A program made the translations under genes and the position numbers. From Chitinophagaceae bacterium (GTDB lineage Bacteria > Bacteroidota > Bacteroidia > Chitinophagales > Chitinophagaceae), in assembly GCA_017307755.1 (NCBI GenBank), contig JAFKGQ010000007.1, positions 248,001 through 312,000 on the forward strand: a DNA stretch of 64,000 bases, in the 5' to 3' direction. Positions 35,049-42,794 of this stretch are shown here, in pieces. Under the pieces are notes generated by a model. It saw nothing but the letters and a program-made list of their open reading frames with translations. It made no database searches and had not been told where the DNA came from. Numbering within the stretch: the first letter of the stretch is position 1; the number at the start of each line of letters is the position of its first letter.

Positions 35049-35075
35049 AATGACCGGGATCAAAAGAATTGGACA
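35049..35075 (-). promoter_or_regulatory. ECF-type promoter of the YciI-sigma operon
   Basis: The minus strand reads TGTCCAATTC, 5 nt, ATCCCGGTCATT, the same as the element at 33383-33409. The position is right for autoregulation by the encoded sigma factor. The region up to 35131 holds nothing else that I can recognise. Confidence 0.75.
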
Positions 35076-35131
35076 GCTTGGGAGGGAATTTTCTTCAAAT
35101 TTACTTAATACACTGATTATTAACCAACTGA

Positions 35132-35761
35132 TCATTTAATATTTTTCTCCTGAACCCCGGTCATACTGATCCTCCCATCCTCCCCTATTTTCCCCGTCAT
35201 AAACCGGACGTATTTCCTTGTCGTGTTCTTTTTTGGACCGGATTCATCACAGATACAGCTTTTGATGGAATCCGCCGAATAAATGCTCCTGTCCTTTCTG
35301 ATATAGATATACTCATCACAGGTGAAACAACAATCGGAGCCGCATCCACCTACGGATAAATGTTTCTCGCTGATCTTCTGACCACCCTTTGTAAATGTTG
35401 TCAGGACAGGCGTATATATTTCCGCCGGGGAAAGCCAGACAAGCTGGATATTCCCGGAGGTATCAGGCAACATCCCATAGGCCCAGGTTTCATCGGGATA
35501 ACCCGAATTGATAAAGAGCGTGTCCTTATCCGTGATCTTCCGGAGCCCGGATGTCGACTGGATATCCAATGTCTTGATAGTCAATGGCAGGGAGAGAGGT
35601 TTAAATTTTTTTATAAATTTCCCGAATTGCATCTTTCTGGCAGCGTCCGGGGAAGTTTTTTTATTGCCGGAAGCAGTCTTCTTGTGGTGTTTATTATTTG
35701 AATTATCCTCCGTGCAACCGATGAGCAGCAAAAAACAAAAAAGGGTCAAAATTTTATTCAT
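35132..35761 (-). CDS. Hypothetical lipoprotein with a Cys cluster
   Basis: The protein has 209 residues from the ATG at 35761, with a lipobox (LLLIGC, Cys16) followed by a Ser/Asn/Lys-rich linker. The folded part (about 50-205) contains GGCGSDCCFTCDEYIYI and later SCICDES, six cysteines in all, suggesting disulfides or a metal site. I do not recognise the family. It is 18 nt downstream of the ACT-domain gene in the same direction, which may be accidental. Confidence 0.7.
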   Translation of the reverse strand: MNKILTLFCFLLLIGCTEDNSNNKHHKKTASGNKKTSPDAARKMQFGKFIKKFKPLSLPLTIKTLDIQSTSGLRKITDKDTLFINSGYPDETWAYGMLPDTSGNIQLVWLSPAEIYTPVLTTFTKGGQKISEKHLSVGGCGSDCCFTCDEYIYIRKDRSIYSADSIKSCICDESGPKKNTTRKYVRFMTGKIGEDGRISMTGVQEKNIK

Positions 35762-35779
35762 ACGAACGTATATCAAATC

Positions 35780-36175
35780 CTATATAGAAAGTTGCTTAAG
35801 CACCTGCAAAGCCTTCTCACCATCAGCCTTATTCACAAATATATGATCATGATAGTAAGCAGCAATAACATTACAGCTGATGTTTTCCTTACTCAGGGCC
35901 GCCGAAAAAGCCGCTGTAAGACCGACGGCTTCCAATGAAGAATGGACGCTCAACGTGATCCATGAAGCAATAAAATCGTACTTGAGATGTAGTTCATCTG
36001 CAGTATGCCTGTTCAGGACGACAGTAACCCCTTCGGCCTCCCTGAACCAGCCGACCACATTATCCTTTAAGATATTAATATCCCCGGAAGGTAGGGTGCA
36101 AAAAACATATTCGCCCTCATTCAGATGAGGCTCCATATGCCGCAGCATCCTGTCCAAATCTTTTTCCCCACTCAT
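35780..36175 (-). CDS. ACT-domain protein
   Basis: This 131-residue protein consists of two ACT-like halves (EYVFCTLPSGDINILKDNVVGWFREAEGVTVVL; ITLSVHSSLEAVGLTAAFSAALSKENISCNVIAAYYHDHIFV), matching the small free-standing ACT_3/ACT_7 proteins. These bind amino acids or similar ligands and act as regulators, but no partner is known. Its start is divergent from the lipoprotein gene that begins 26 nt away. Confidence 0.83.
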   Translation of the reverse strand: MSGEKDLDRMLRHMEPHLNEGEYVFCTLPSGDINILKDNVVGWFREAEGVTVVLNRHTADELHLKYDFIASWITLSVHSSLEAVGLTAAFSAALSKENISCNVIAAYYHDHIFVNKADGEKALQVLKQLSI

Positions 36176-36200
36176 GCCCGCTAATTTATATATTTATCAT

Positions 36201-36653
36201 ATGAAAAAACCATTCTTCTCTATTATCCTTTCATGCTGTGTACTGCTGGCCTGTAACTCCCGGCCATCTGCATCCCTGCCGATAGCCGGTACCTGGCGTC
36301 TGGTATCAGGCACCACCATCACACGGGGAGTCAGCTCAGTCACCGATTATACAAAGGACATCAGCATGATCAAGATCATCAACAACGATCACTTCGCCTT
36401 TTTAAAACACGATCTGAACAGCCCCAAAGATTCCTCCAATCATTTCGACGCCGGTGGCGGCAGCTATACCCTGTCAGGCGACCAATATACCGAACATCTC
36501 GATTATTATTCCGATCGTAACTGGGAAGGTAAAACATTCCAGTTTACCGTCAGCTTTAGCAACGATACCCTTATCCAACGGGGTATGGAAAAGCTTGAAA
36601 AAGAAGGCATCGATCGTGAGATCATCGAGCGCTATGTGCGGGCAGCAAAATAA
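36201..36653 (+). CDS. Small lipocalin-like lipoprotein, function unknown
   Basis: The protein has 150 residues from the ATG at 36201, with a lipobox (VLLAC, Cys18). The body has an N-terminal strand pattern of lipocalin-like proteins (IAGTWRLVSGTTITRGV) and an internal strand series (HFDAGGGSYTLSGDQYTEHLDYY, GKTFQFTVSFSNDTLIQRG), as in other small Bacteroidota lipoproteins. Probably a lipid- or surface-associated binding protein; no ligand is known. Confidence 0.75.
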   Translation: MKKPFFSIILSCCVLLACNSRPSASLPIAGTWRLVSGTTITRGVSSVTDYTKDISMIKIINNDHFAFLKHDLNSPKDSSNHFDAGGGSYTLSGDQYTEHLDYYSDRNWEGKTFQFTVSFSNDTLIQRGMEKLEKEGIDREIIERYVRAAK

Positions 36654-36660
36654 GCAGTCT

Positions 36661-37311
36661 TCAATCCTTTATAAACGACAACCGCGCATTCGCATATACA
36701 GGTTTCTGCAGTTGTAGCTTCAGCCCCTTAAAACTTTCGTGCGGTCCTTTTGTCGCAAACATATTGACCAGCCAGGCCGGGATATTCCCTCCGGGGTCCA
36801 CATGCAGGGTATATAAGATCTTCACCGTATGATGACCCGTAGGCGTAAGCACCCATTTCCCTTCCGACTTCCTGACACGCACGATGTCTTTCTTCTCAGG
36901 AACGAGGTCGGGCGCAGTTGGTCCATAAACAGTGACCACCTTTGTCTGCGGGTCCTGCACGGTTATAAGATGTGCAATAAAATCCCTGTTACTGGCCGGC
37001 CAGGGGATGCTCACTTCAGAATAATAATATAGTTCCGATGGAGAAACCTGCTTTAACAATACACAGGATTTTGTATTATACACCCACTCGGGAGCCGTCC
37101 TGATATCAAGCAGGACAGCCACCAATTGTGAAAGGGTGGCGCTCACCTCGCACTCTACTTTTATCGCTTTGAATTTGGAGTCAGGCAATGACTTCAGATA
37201 TATTGCGACACCATCCTTATTGGACTTTAGCTTCCAATCCTCCTGTCCGGACACCCTGCCGACGGCGGCAGAAAGGACAAATGCTATGAGAAAGGCAATC
37301 TTTCTATTCAT
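36661..37311 (-). CDS. Exported START-domain protein
   Basis: The protein has 216 residues from the ATG at 37311, with a signal peptide (about 1-23, ending VSGQ). The START-like fold follows (DWKLKSNKDGVAIYLKSLPDSKFKAIKVECEVSATLSQLVAVLLDI, then PEWVYNTKSCVLLKQV, YYYSEVSIPWPASNRDFIAHL, and the C-terminal helix LQLQKPVYANARLSF). It probably binds a lipid in the periplasm. It converges on the lipocalin-like gene, with 7 nt between stops. Confidence 0.85.
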   Translation of the reverse strand: MNRKIAFLIAFVLSAAVGRVSGQEDWKLKSNKDGVAIYLKSLPDSKFKAIKVECEVSATLSQLVAVLLDIRTAPEWVYNTKSCVLLKQVSPSELYYYSEVSIPWPASNRDFIAHLITVQDPQTKVVTVYGPTAPDLVPEKKDIVRVRKSEGKWVLTPTGHHTVKILYTLHVDPGGNIPAWLVNMFATKGPHESFKGLKLQLQKPVYANARLSFIKD

Positions 37312-37397
37312 ATTAAATAAATCCATACTTGATCGATATATCCGTGGCTATCTATATTTCCTGGCTGTCTAACTAAAATACGATTTTTTATCATTCA

Positions 37398-38102
37398 TCA
37401 GTAGTTCGCTACACTGAGCAGCTTGGGAACATCCGTCACGATGATCTTCCTTCCCTTTGTTATAATGATACCCTCCTCTCTCAGCTCCGCCAGGGCTCTC
37501 AATACGTTTTCCCTTGCCGCGCCAACCAGACTGGCCAGGTCATCCCTCGACATGTTGATCTCCACCGGCATACCAGGCTGAAAATCCACCTTATACTTTT
37601 CTCTCAGGACGATTAATTGAATGGCCAGCCGCTCGCGAACGGGCCGGTGGGCAAACAGCGTTATGCTGTTGACAAGAACGGCAAATTCATGGCTCAGTGT
37701 TTTCAACAGCCGCCTGTTCAGAAGAGGGGACTTTCTCAATGTCTCTAAAAAATCCTCTTTGGGGATAAACCCTACTTTGCTTTCTTCCAGCGCAGCCGCA
37801 GAATCAGGGAACCGGTCTTCCTCCAGGATGGCATGATACCCTATCAGTTCTCCGGCATTGGCAACGTAAATGATCTGCTCCTTTCCTTCCTTATCTGTCT
37901 TGAATTTTTTAGCCATGCCTGTTATAATAAAGAAGATCCCCGTAGGGTACGCCCCTTCCCGGAAAATGATCTCCCCTTTGCTGTATATATGTACACTTTG
38001 GTGAGCAGTCAGCCAGGCCATGTCCTCTTCCGGCAACCCTGCCATGATGGACTGGCTCTTAAAATCCCATTTGTCTATCGGAAAAATATCTCTTATGCTC
38101 AT
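37398..38102 (-). CDS. Crp/Fnr family transcriptional regulator
   Basis: The 234-residue protein has a cyclic-nucleotide-binding-like domain (about 25-140; YSKGEIIFREGAYPTGIFFIITGMAKKF) and a full winged helix (about 150-230; MSRDDLASLVGAARENVLRALAELREEGIIITKGRKIIV). It resembles classical Crp/Fnr proteins more than the short regulator at 6372. The divergent operon encodes a methyltransferase and a SulP transporter, and the gap holds a 22-bp palindrome with the Crp/Fnr shape, so this factor likely binds there. No Cys cluster for oxygen sensing is seen. Confidence 0.92.
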   Translation of the reverse strand: MSIRDIFPIDKWDFKSQSIMAGLPEEDMAWLTAHQSVHIYSKGEIIFREGAYPTGIFFIITGMAKKFKTDKEGKEQIIYVANAGELIGYHAILEEDRFPDSAAALEESKVGFIPKEDFLETLRKSPLLNRRLLKTLSHEFAVLVNSITLFAHRPVRERLAIQLIVLREKYKVDFQPGMPVEINMSRDDLASLVGAARENVLRALAELREEGIIITKGRKIIVTDVPKLLSVANY

Positions 38103-38124
38103 GACTGCCTTAAAATTACATTTT

Positions 38125-38146
38125 AAAAGTGATATTGATCACTTTT
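38125..38146 (+). promoter_or_regulatory. Crp/Fnr-type palindromic operator
   Basis: AAAAGTGAT, 4 nt (ATTG), ATCACTTTT is a perfect 9-bp inverted repeat; the core TGAT-N4-ATCA fits Crp/Fnr sites. It lies 23 nt from the regulator's start and about 50 nt upstream of a TAnnTTTG box, an activator position. Confidence 0.75.
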
Positions 38147-38186
38147 TGAAGTAATGCGAATTACGCCGCCGGCTTTACGAAGACCA

Positions 38187-38194
38187 TAACTTTG
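38187..38194 (+). promoter_or_regulatory. -7 element for the methyltransferase-SulP operon
   Basis: TAACTTTG matches TAnnTTTG. I see no TTTG at the upstream position, as expected for an activator-dependent promoter. The first ATG downstream is at 38208. Confidence 0.5.
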
Positions 38195-38207
38195 CGGATT
38201 TAATACC

Positions 38208-38264
38208 ATGAGCAGCCAACCTCAATTTCTGCAATTATGTTATCAGCAGCCTCTGCCTCTCTGA
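38208..38264 (+). other. 18-codon reading frame overlapping the methyltransferase start
   Basis: An ATG 14 nt after the -7 element opens a short frame (MSSQPQFLQLCYQQPLPL, stop at 38262-38264) in a different phase from the methyltransferase, which starts inside it at 38237. It may be a leader peptide, or the true N-terminus of the methyltransferase separated by a frameshift in the CTCTGCCTCTCTG stretch. Neither can be settled from this sequence alone. Confidence 0.35.
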
Positions 38265-38845
38265 GCCCTGACCACTGGTTCTCGACGGATGAACAGTTCA
38301 ATTTTTTATATCCCGGACCTATTCGACTACTCGCCGCTAAGCACTGGACACCTTTGCATATAACACAACGCGTTGTGCGATATCTTACCCCTACAGATAA
38401 TGCCAGGGTATTGGACATTGGCAGCGGCGTTGGAAAATTCTGTCTGGCGGCGGCCTGGAGCATGCCTTCCGCCTTTTTCACCGGCGTCGAGCAACGCAAA
38501 GGTTTGGTATCACACGCTTATACCGCACAAGCAATACTCAAGCTGAAAAATGTGGAGTTCATACACGGTAACTTTACCCGGCTCGACTTTGACCAGTACG
38601 ACCATTTTTACTTCTACAATTCGTTTTACGAAAACCTCGTCGATACGGAGAAGATCGATGATAATATAGCCTATTCGCCCGAACTATACGATTACTACAA
38701 CCGGTATTTATATAAACGTCTGGATGAAAGACCCGCGGGAACAAGACTGGTTACCTATCACAGTCTGGAGTCAGAGATCCCGCCGTCCTATCATTTGGTG
38801 GAGGCACAGGTAAACGATCTCTTAAAATTCTGGATAAAATCATGA
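38237..38845 (+). CDS. Class I SAM-dependent methyltransferase
   Basis: This 202-residue Rossmann-fold methyltransferase has motif I VLDIGSGVGKFCLAAAW (SAM-binding glycines), an acidic motif II (GVEQRKGL), then NVEFIHGNFTRLDFDQYDHFYFYNSFYENL. The acceptor is unknown. Its stop overlaps the SulP start by 4 nt (ATGA), so the two are coupled. A short frame covers its start and leaves the N-terminus uncertain. Confidence 0.82.
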   Translation: MLSAASASLSPDHWFSTDEQFNFLYPGPIRLLAAKHWTPLHITQRVVRYLTPTDNARVLDIGSGVGKFCLAAAWSMPSAFFTGVEQRKGLVSHAYTAQAILKLKNVEFIHGNFTRLDFDQYDHFYFYNSFYENLVDTEKIDDNIAYSPELYDYYNRYLYKRLDERPAGTRLVTYHSLESEIPPSYHLVEAQVNDLLKFWIKS

Positions 38846-40494
38846 GTGCAGGAGATATGTTCAAGCCCAAACTACTGGAAATAGCGGGCAACTACAGCCG
38901 GCCGCAATTCCTCAAAGACCTGATGGCCGGCACGATCGTAGGCATCGTCGCGCTGCCTCTGGCGATCGCGTTTGCCATAGCGTCAGGGGTTTCTCCTGAG
39001 AAAGGGTTATTTACCGCCATCATCGCCGGATTTATCATTTCCGCCCTGGGCGGCAGCCGGGTACAGATCGGCGGACCTACAGGCGCATTTATAGTAATTG
39101 TCTATGGCATCGTACAACATTATGGTGTAAATGGACTTATTATCGCAACCTTTCTTGCCGGCGTCCTGCTGATCATCCTTGGATTTGCCCGGTTAGGATC
39201 AGTCATCAAATATATCCCCTACCCTCTTATTGTAGGTTTTACCAGCGGCATCGCCCTGATCATCTTCTCATCGCAGATAAAAGACCTTCTGGGTCTTACC
39301 ATGGGTGCAGTGCCGGCTGATTTTATGGGTAAGTGGAAAAGCTATGCCGCACATATTGCTTCGGTAAATGGGTATGCCATGTTACTTTCTTTTGCGACGA
39401 TTGCGATCATCGTCCTTTGGCCAAAAGTAACACATAAGATCCCGGGGTCGTTGATGGCCATCCTCCTGACAACGATCGCTGCAATAGGTCTGCACCTACC
39501 GGTGGAAACCATCGGCAGCCGGTTTGGCTCCATCCCGTCTTCCTTTCCGTCTCCCGCCGTGCCGCGGTTGGACCCTGAGACGATAAAACAGCTGCTCCGA
39601 CCGGCTTTCGCCATCGCATTGCTGGGGGGCATCGAGTCTCTTCTGTCTGCAGTAGTGGCCGATGGTATGATCGGCGGGAACCACCGGTCAAACATGGAAC
39701 TGGTGGCGCAAGGGACGGCCAATGTCTTTTCGGCTGTTTTTGGCGGCATTCCGGCCACCGGGGCCATTGCACGCACCGCCACCAATATAAAGAATGGTGG
39801 ACGGACACCCGTCGCCGGCATAACACATGCGCTTGTGTTGCTATTGATTATGCTTATCGTAGGCAAATGGGCCATTTTCATCCCTATGGCTACCCTGGCC
39901 GGGATATTGATAGTAGTGGCCTACAACATGAGTGAATGGGAAAATTTTATTTCGGTGCTCAAAGGCTCGCGTAGCGATGCCGCGGTCCTGCTTACCACCT
40001 TTTTCCTTACTGTACTGGCGGACCTTACCATCGCTATCGAGATCGGGATGGTCCTGGCCGTTTTCCTGTTCATGCGTAAGATGATCCAGTTCAGCGATAC
40101 AGGCACCCTGACAAAGATGGATGATACGGACGATAAAGAACCAATAGCCAATTACACATTGCCAAAAAGCGTCGAAGTTTTTGAGATCACAGGCCCCCTC
40201 TTCTTTGGCGCCGCTTATAAATTCAAGGATGCTATCAGGTTTATTGAAAAAGGTCCAAGGGTGGTCGTCATACGCATGCGAAAAGTGCCCATCATCGACG
40301 CCACGGGCATCAAGACGCTCAAGGAAGTCCATAAGGATTTCAAACGCCGTGGAGTCAAGCTTATTTTGTCGGAAGTACATAGCCCGCAGGTGCTAAAAGA
40401 GCTGAAGGATACCCGGCTCCTGTTCGCCATCGGCAAGGCCAATGTGACGGGAAGTTTCGAAGCTTCATTAAAAAGATGTAAGGAGGTTCTATGA
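38842..40494 (+). CDS. SulP family anion transporter with STAS domain
   Basis: This 550-residue inner-membrane transporter begins the transmembrane part with LMAGTIVGIVALPLAIAFAIASGV and includes the SulP hallmark GGSRVQIGGPTGAFIVIV. About 10-14 helices are followed by a cytosolic STAS domain (about 445-545; VFEITGPLFFGAAYKFKDAI, VVVIRMRKVPIIDATGIKTLKEV). Family members carry sulfate, bicarbonate or other anions; the substrate here is not fixed. It overlaps both neighbours by 4 nt. Confidence 0.94.
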   Translation: MSAGDMFKPKLLEIAGNYSRPQFLKDLMAGTIVGIVALPLAIAFAIASGVSPEKGLFTAIIAGFIISALGGSRVQIGGPTGAFIVIVYGIVQHYGVNGLIIATFLAGVLLIILGFARLGSVIKYIPYPLIVGFTSGIALIIFSSQIKDLLGLTMGAVPADFMGKWKSYAAHIASVNGYAMLLSFATIAIIVLWPKVTHKIPGSLMAILLTTIAAIGLHLPVETIGSRFGSIPSSFPSPAVPRLDPETIKQLLRPAFAIALLGGIESLLSAVVADGMIGGNHRSNMELVAQGTANVFSAVFGGIPATGAIARTATNIKNGGRTPVAGITHALVLLLIMLIVGKWAIFIPMATLAGILIVVAYNMSEWENFISVLKGSRSDAAVLLTTFFLTVLADLTIAIEIGMVLAVFLFMRKMIQFSDTGTLTKMDDTDDKEPIANYTLPKSVEVFEITGPLFFGAAYKFKDAIRFIEKGPRVVVIRMRKVPIIDATGIKTLKEVHKDFKRRGVKLILSEVHSPQVLKELKDTRLLFAIGKANVTGSFEASLKRCKEVL

Positions 40495-40775
40495 AAAATA
40501 AACCCAAAGAAAACACCGGTCGGGGGGTCGAGCTGACACTGCAAATCCTGGAAGATCTCAGAAGCAGGGGATTCCGGTATGTCCGTGTGGACGCATTTAC
40601 CCATGATAACCGCCCGGATTATATGGAGCCTCATTATTTCGTGCTGGAGCCCATCATCGATATACCGGACGACATCAACAAAAAAGGGATTTACGAACCC
40701 GTTAACAGCAAACTCCTGGCCGAGTGGGCCAGCCTGCCACATGAAGGAGTTAAAGTATATGTATCAATGAAGTGA
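40491..40775 (+). CDS. 94-residue protein of unknown function in the SulP operon
   Basis: This small soluble protein has no signal or membrane segment. It has an N-terminal Lys-rich stretch, a helix (ELTLQILEDLRSRGFRYVRVDAFTHDN) and two tyrosine/proline-rich segments (YMEPHYFVLEPIIDIPDDIN). Its start overlaps the SulP stop by 4 nt, so it is certainly translated with it and may be a regulator or subunit of the transporter. I do not recognise the family. Confidence 0.8.
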   Translation: MKNKPKENTGRGVELTLQILEDLRSRGFRYVRVDAFTHDNRPDYMEPHYFVLEPIIDIPDDINKKGIYEPVNSKLLAEWASLPHEGVKVYVSMK

Positions 40776-40899
40776 CCGGTGTTGCCCGCATTTCATCCTT
40801 TAAAAAGTACGCCCCATCCCCCGGGAAACCCATTTCAACCGTTGGGTCAGCGACAGCGTCCGGTCTTGTTTATATCTTTATTTTGCAGAAAACACCATC

Positions 40900-41721
40900 A
40901 TGCGGATAAAACATATATTGCTGGCACCTTTCTTCGTTGTGTCCATCTCCTGTCATAAAGGATCGACCCCAAAACCCAATCCACCTTCGGGCGGCAGCAC
41001 GATAAGGCTAAAGGATATAAACTGGCCCCATCTGCCTTCTCCGTTCTATCATTTTGAATACAATGACTCAGGCTATATCACGCTTGCCAGTTTCTCCTCG
41101 GGACTGGGTATCTATGATGTCACCTACGCCGGTGAAAAGATCCTAAAAATGGAGGACAAGACACTGCCGAATCATGACATCCTTCAATATGAATACGCTG
41201 GTGATGAGCTTGTTAGTATAAAGATCATCAATAAGAATGGGGTTAATTACAGGAGAGCCTTTTTTAGCTATACACCTTCCCACCAATTGCAAACGCTTGA
41301 CTGGGAAGTAAAGGATGGTAATGTTGGTTTTGCCCAGGAACAAACGATGCAGTTTAGCTATTACCCCGACGGCAATTTAAAAGAGCTTGCCAATCATCGT
41401 TATGCGGTGGGTTCGCAGATCGAGTCGCGATATACGGACAGGTTTGAGAATTACGACAACAAGGTGAATGTGGATGCTTTTTCGTTGCTGCATCAGGATC
41501 AAAACCATCACCTTTACCTGGTGCCCGGGATAAAGATACAGTTGAATAACCCCCGCCGGAACGTCCGTACGGGCGATGGCGTCACTTATGAAATAGATTA
41601 TTCTTACACTTACGACGCGTCCGGCAGACCATTGGCAAGAACAGGCGATCTGCTGTGGACCTCAGGCGACGACAGCGGGAAGCATTTTCAGGTTCAGACT
41701 ACCTTTTCGTATTACGATTAA
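40900..41721 (+). CDS. Hypothetical lipoprotein with YD-like strand repeats
   Basis: The 273-residue protein has a lipobox (VVSISC, Cys18) followed by a Pro/Gly linker. The rest is a series of beta strands with YD-type units (FEYNDSGYITLASFSSG, LQYEYAGDELVSIKI, MQFSYYPDGNLKELANHRY, YTYDASGRPLARTGDL), similar to DUF4595-like Bacteroidota lipoproteins. It is probably surface-exposed. It is 124 nt downstream of the SulP operon; that gap shows no clear promoter or terminator. Confidence 0.7.
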   Translation: MRIKHILLAPFFVVSISCHKGSTPKPNPPSGGSTIRLKDINWPHLPSPFYHFEYNDSGYITLASFSSGLGIYDVTYAGEKILKMEDKTLPNHDILQYEYAGDELVSIKIINKNGVNYRRAFFSYTPSHQLQTLDWEVKDGNVGFAQEQTMQFSYYPDGNLKELANHRYAVGSQIESRYTDRFENYDNKVNVDAFSLLHQDQNHHLYLVPGIKIQLNNPRRNVRTGDGVTYEIDYSYTYDASGRPLARTGDLLWTSGDDSGKHFQVQTTFSYYD

Positions 41722-41762
41722 AATGGGCAAAATATCATTAAATTTAGAGGCAAACAAAAGGA

Positions 41763-42794
41763 ATGATTGCCCGTTTAAAATATTCATTTTTTCAAACAAA
41801 GTATATCTTTTACTTCCTCTATGTCCTCTCTTATATAGGGTTCCTCGCACTTGACAAACGCTGGAATTCCAGGAACAACGATTGGGAGTCCTACCTCCCT
41901 ACCTTTATTACCCACCTCTCCCTGATGCTCTTCCTCGTCTGCACAAATGCCTTTATCCTGATCCCCCGTCTGTATAACAAAAAAAGGATCGTCCTGTACA
42001 TAGCAAGCCTTCTTCTTGTCATAACCATATATACTTTTCTAAAAAGCATATATGACAGACACAACGCAATTGTACTTTTTAATGCAAAGAATGATCCCTG
42101 GGACATATATTTTTGGAACAGCTTTGTTTACGCCATATGGTTTGTCGTTGTCTCATCGATGTTGTACATCAGTCAGAACTGGTATGACCATCAGCAACAG
42201 GTAAAAAATATCCGGATCAGTCAATTACAATCCGAGCTGAAATATCTGCGGGCGCAGATAAACCCGCATTTTTTATTCAATGGGCTGAACACCGTGTATG
42301 GTTTTATCGACATCCGCAACCAACGGGCCAGGGAGGTATTGTTGCAATTTTCAGATCTGCTCCGGTACAATTTATACGAGGCCGATGTCGACCTGGTATA
42401 TCTGGGAAAGGAGGCCGATTATCTCGAAAATTATGTCGCCCTTCAAAAAGCGAGGAGCAGCCCGAACCTGCAGGTCACATTACGCCTGGAGATAGAGGAT
42501 AGGCACAGTAAGATCGCGCCATTACTGTTTATCCCTTTTGTTGAAAATGCGTTTAAATTCAGCAGCCATGAAGAGAACAGGGAGAATGAGATAGTGATAA
42601 GCCTGGCTCAAAAAGGTAATAAGATCACATTTGAATGCCGGAATTCCTATGAGAAAGAAGATCGTTTGGAAGGGGGCATCGGGTTAAACAACGTAAAAAG
42701 AAGATTGGAGCTTTTATATAAAGACCGCTATGATCTTGATATAAAAGGTGATGAGGACAATACCTGGCATATCAAATTAACACTCGCTATATGA
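41763..42794 (+). CDS. LytS/YehU-type sensor histidine kinase
   Basis: The 343-residue protein has four membrane segments (about 12-140), then the His_kinase domain with LRAQINPHFLFNGLNTVYGFI (His169) and the HATPase domain (LFIPFVENAFKFS N box; GGIGLNNVKRRL G box). It has no separate sensor domain. It overlaps the LytTR gene by 4 nt (ATGA), so the pair is coupled. The target is unknown; the preceding lipoprotein is the nearest gene in the same direction. Confidence 0.93.
   Translation: MIARLKYSFFQTKYIFYFLYVLSYIGFLALDKRWNSRNNDWESYLPTFITHLSLMLFLVCTNAFILIPRLYNKKRIVLYIASLLLVITIYTFLKSIYDRHNAIVLFNAKNDPWDIYFWNSFVYAIWFVVVSSMLYISQNWYDHQQQVKNIRISQLQSELKYLRAQINPHFLFNGLNTVYGFIDIRNQRAREVLLQFSDLLRYNLYEADVDLVYLGKEADYLENYVALQKARSSPNLQVTLRLEIEDRHSKIAPLLFIPFVENAFKFSSHEENRENEIVISLAQKGNKITFECRNSYEKEDRLEGGIGLNNVKRRLELLYKDRYDLDIKGDEDNTWHIKLTLAI

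Noticed and set aside
35980..35995. GATGTAGTT, near-copy of the GATGTAGTC repeat
   Set aside because: One mismatch, single, and inside the ACT-domain gene, so unlikely to be an operator.
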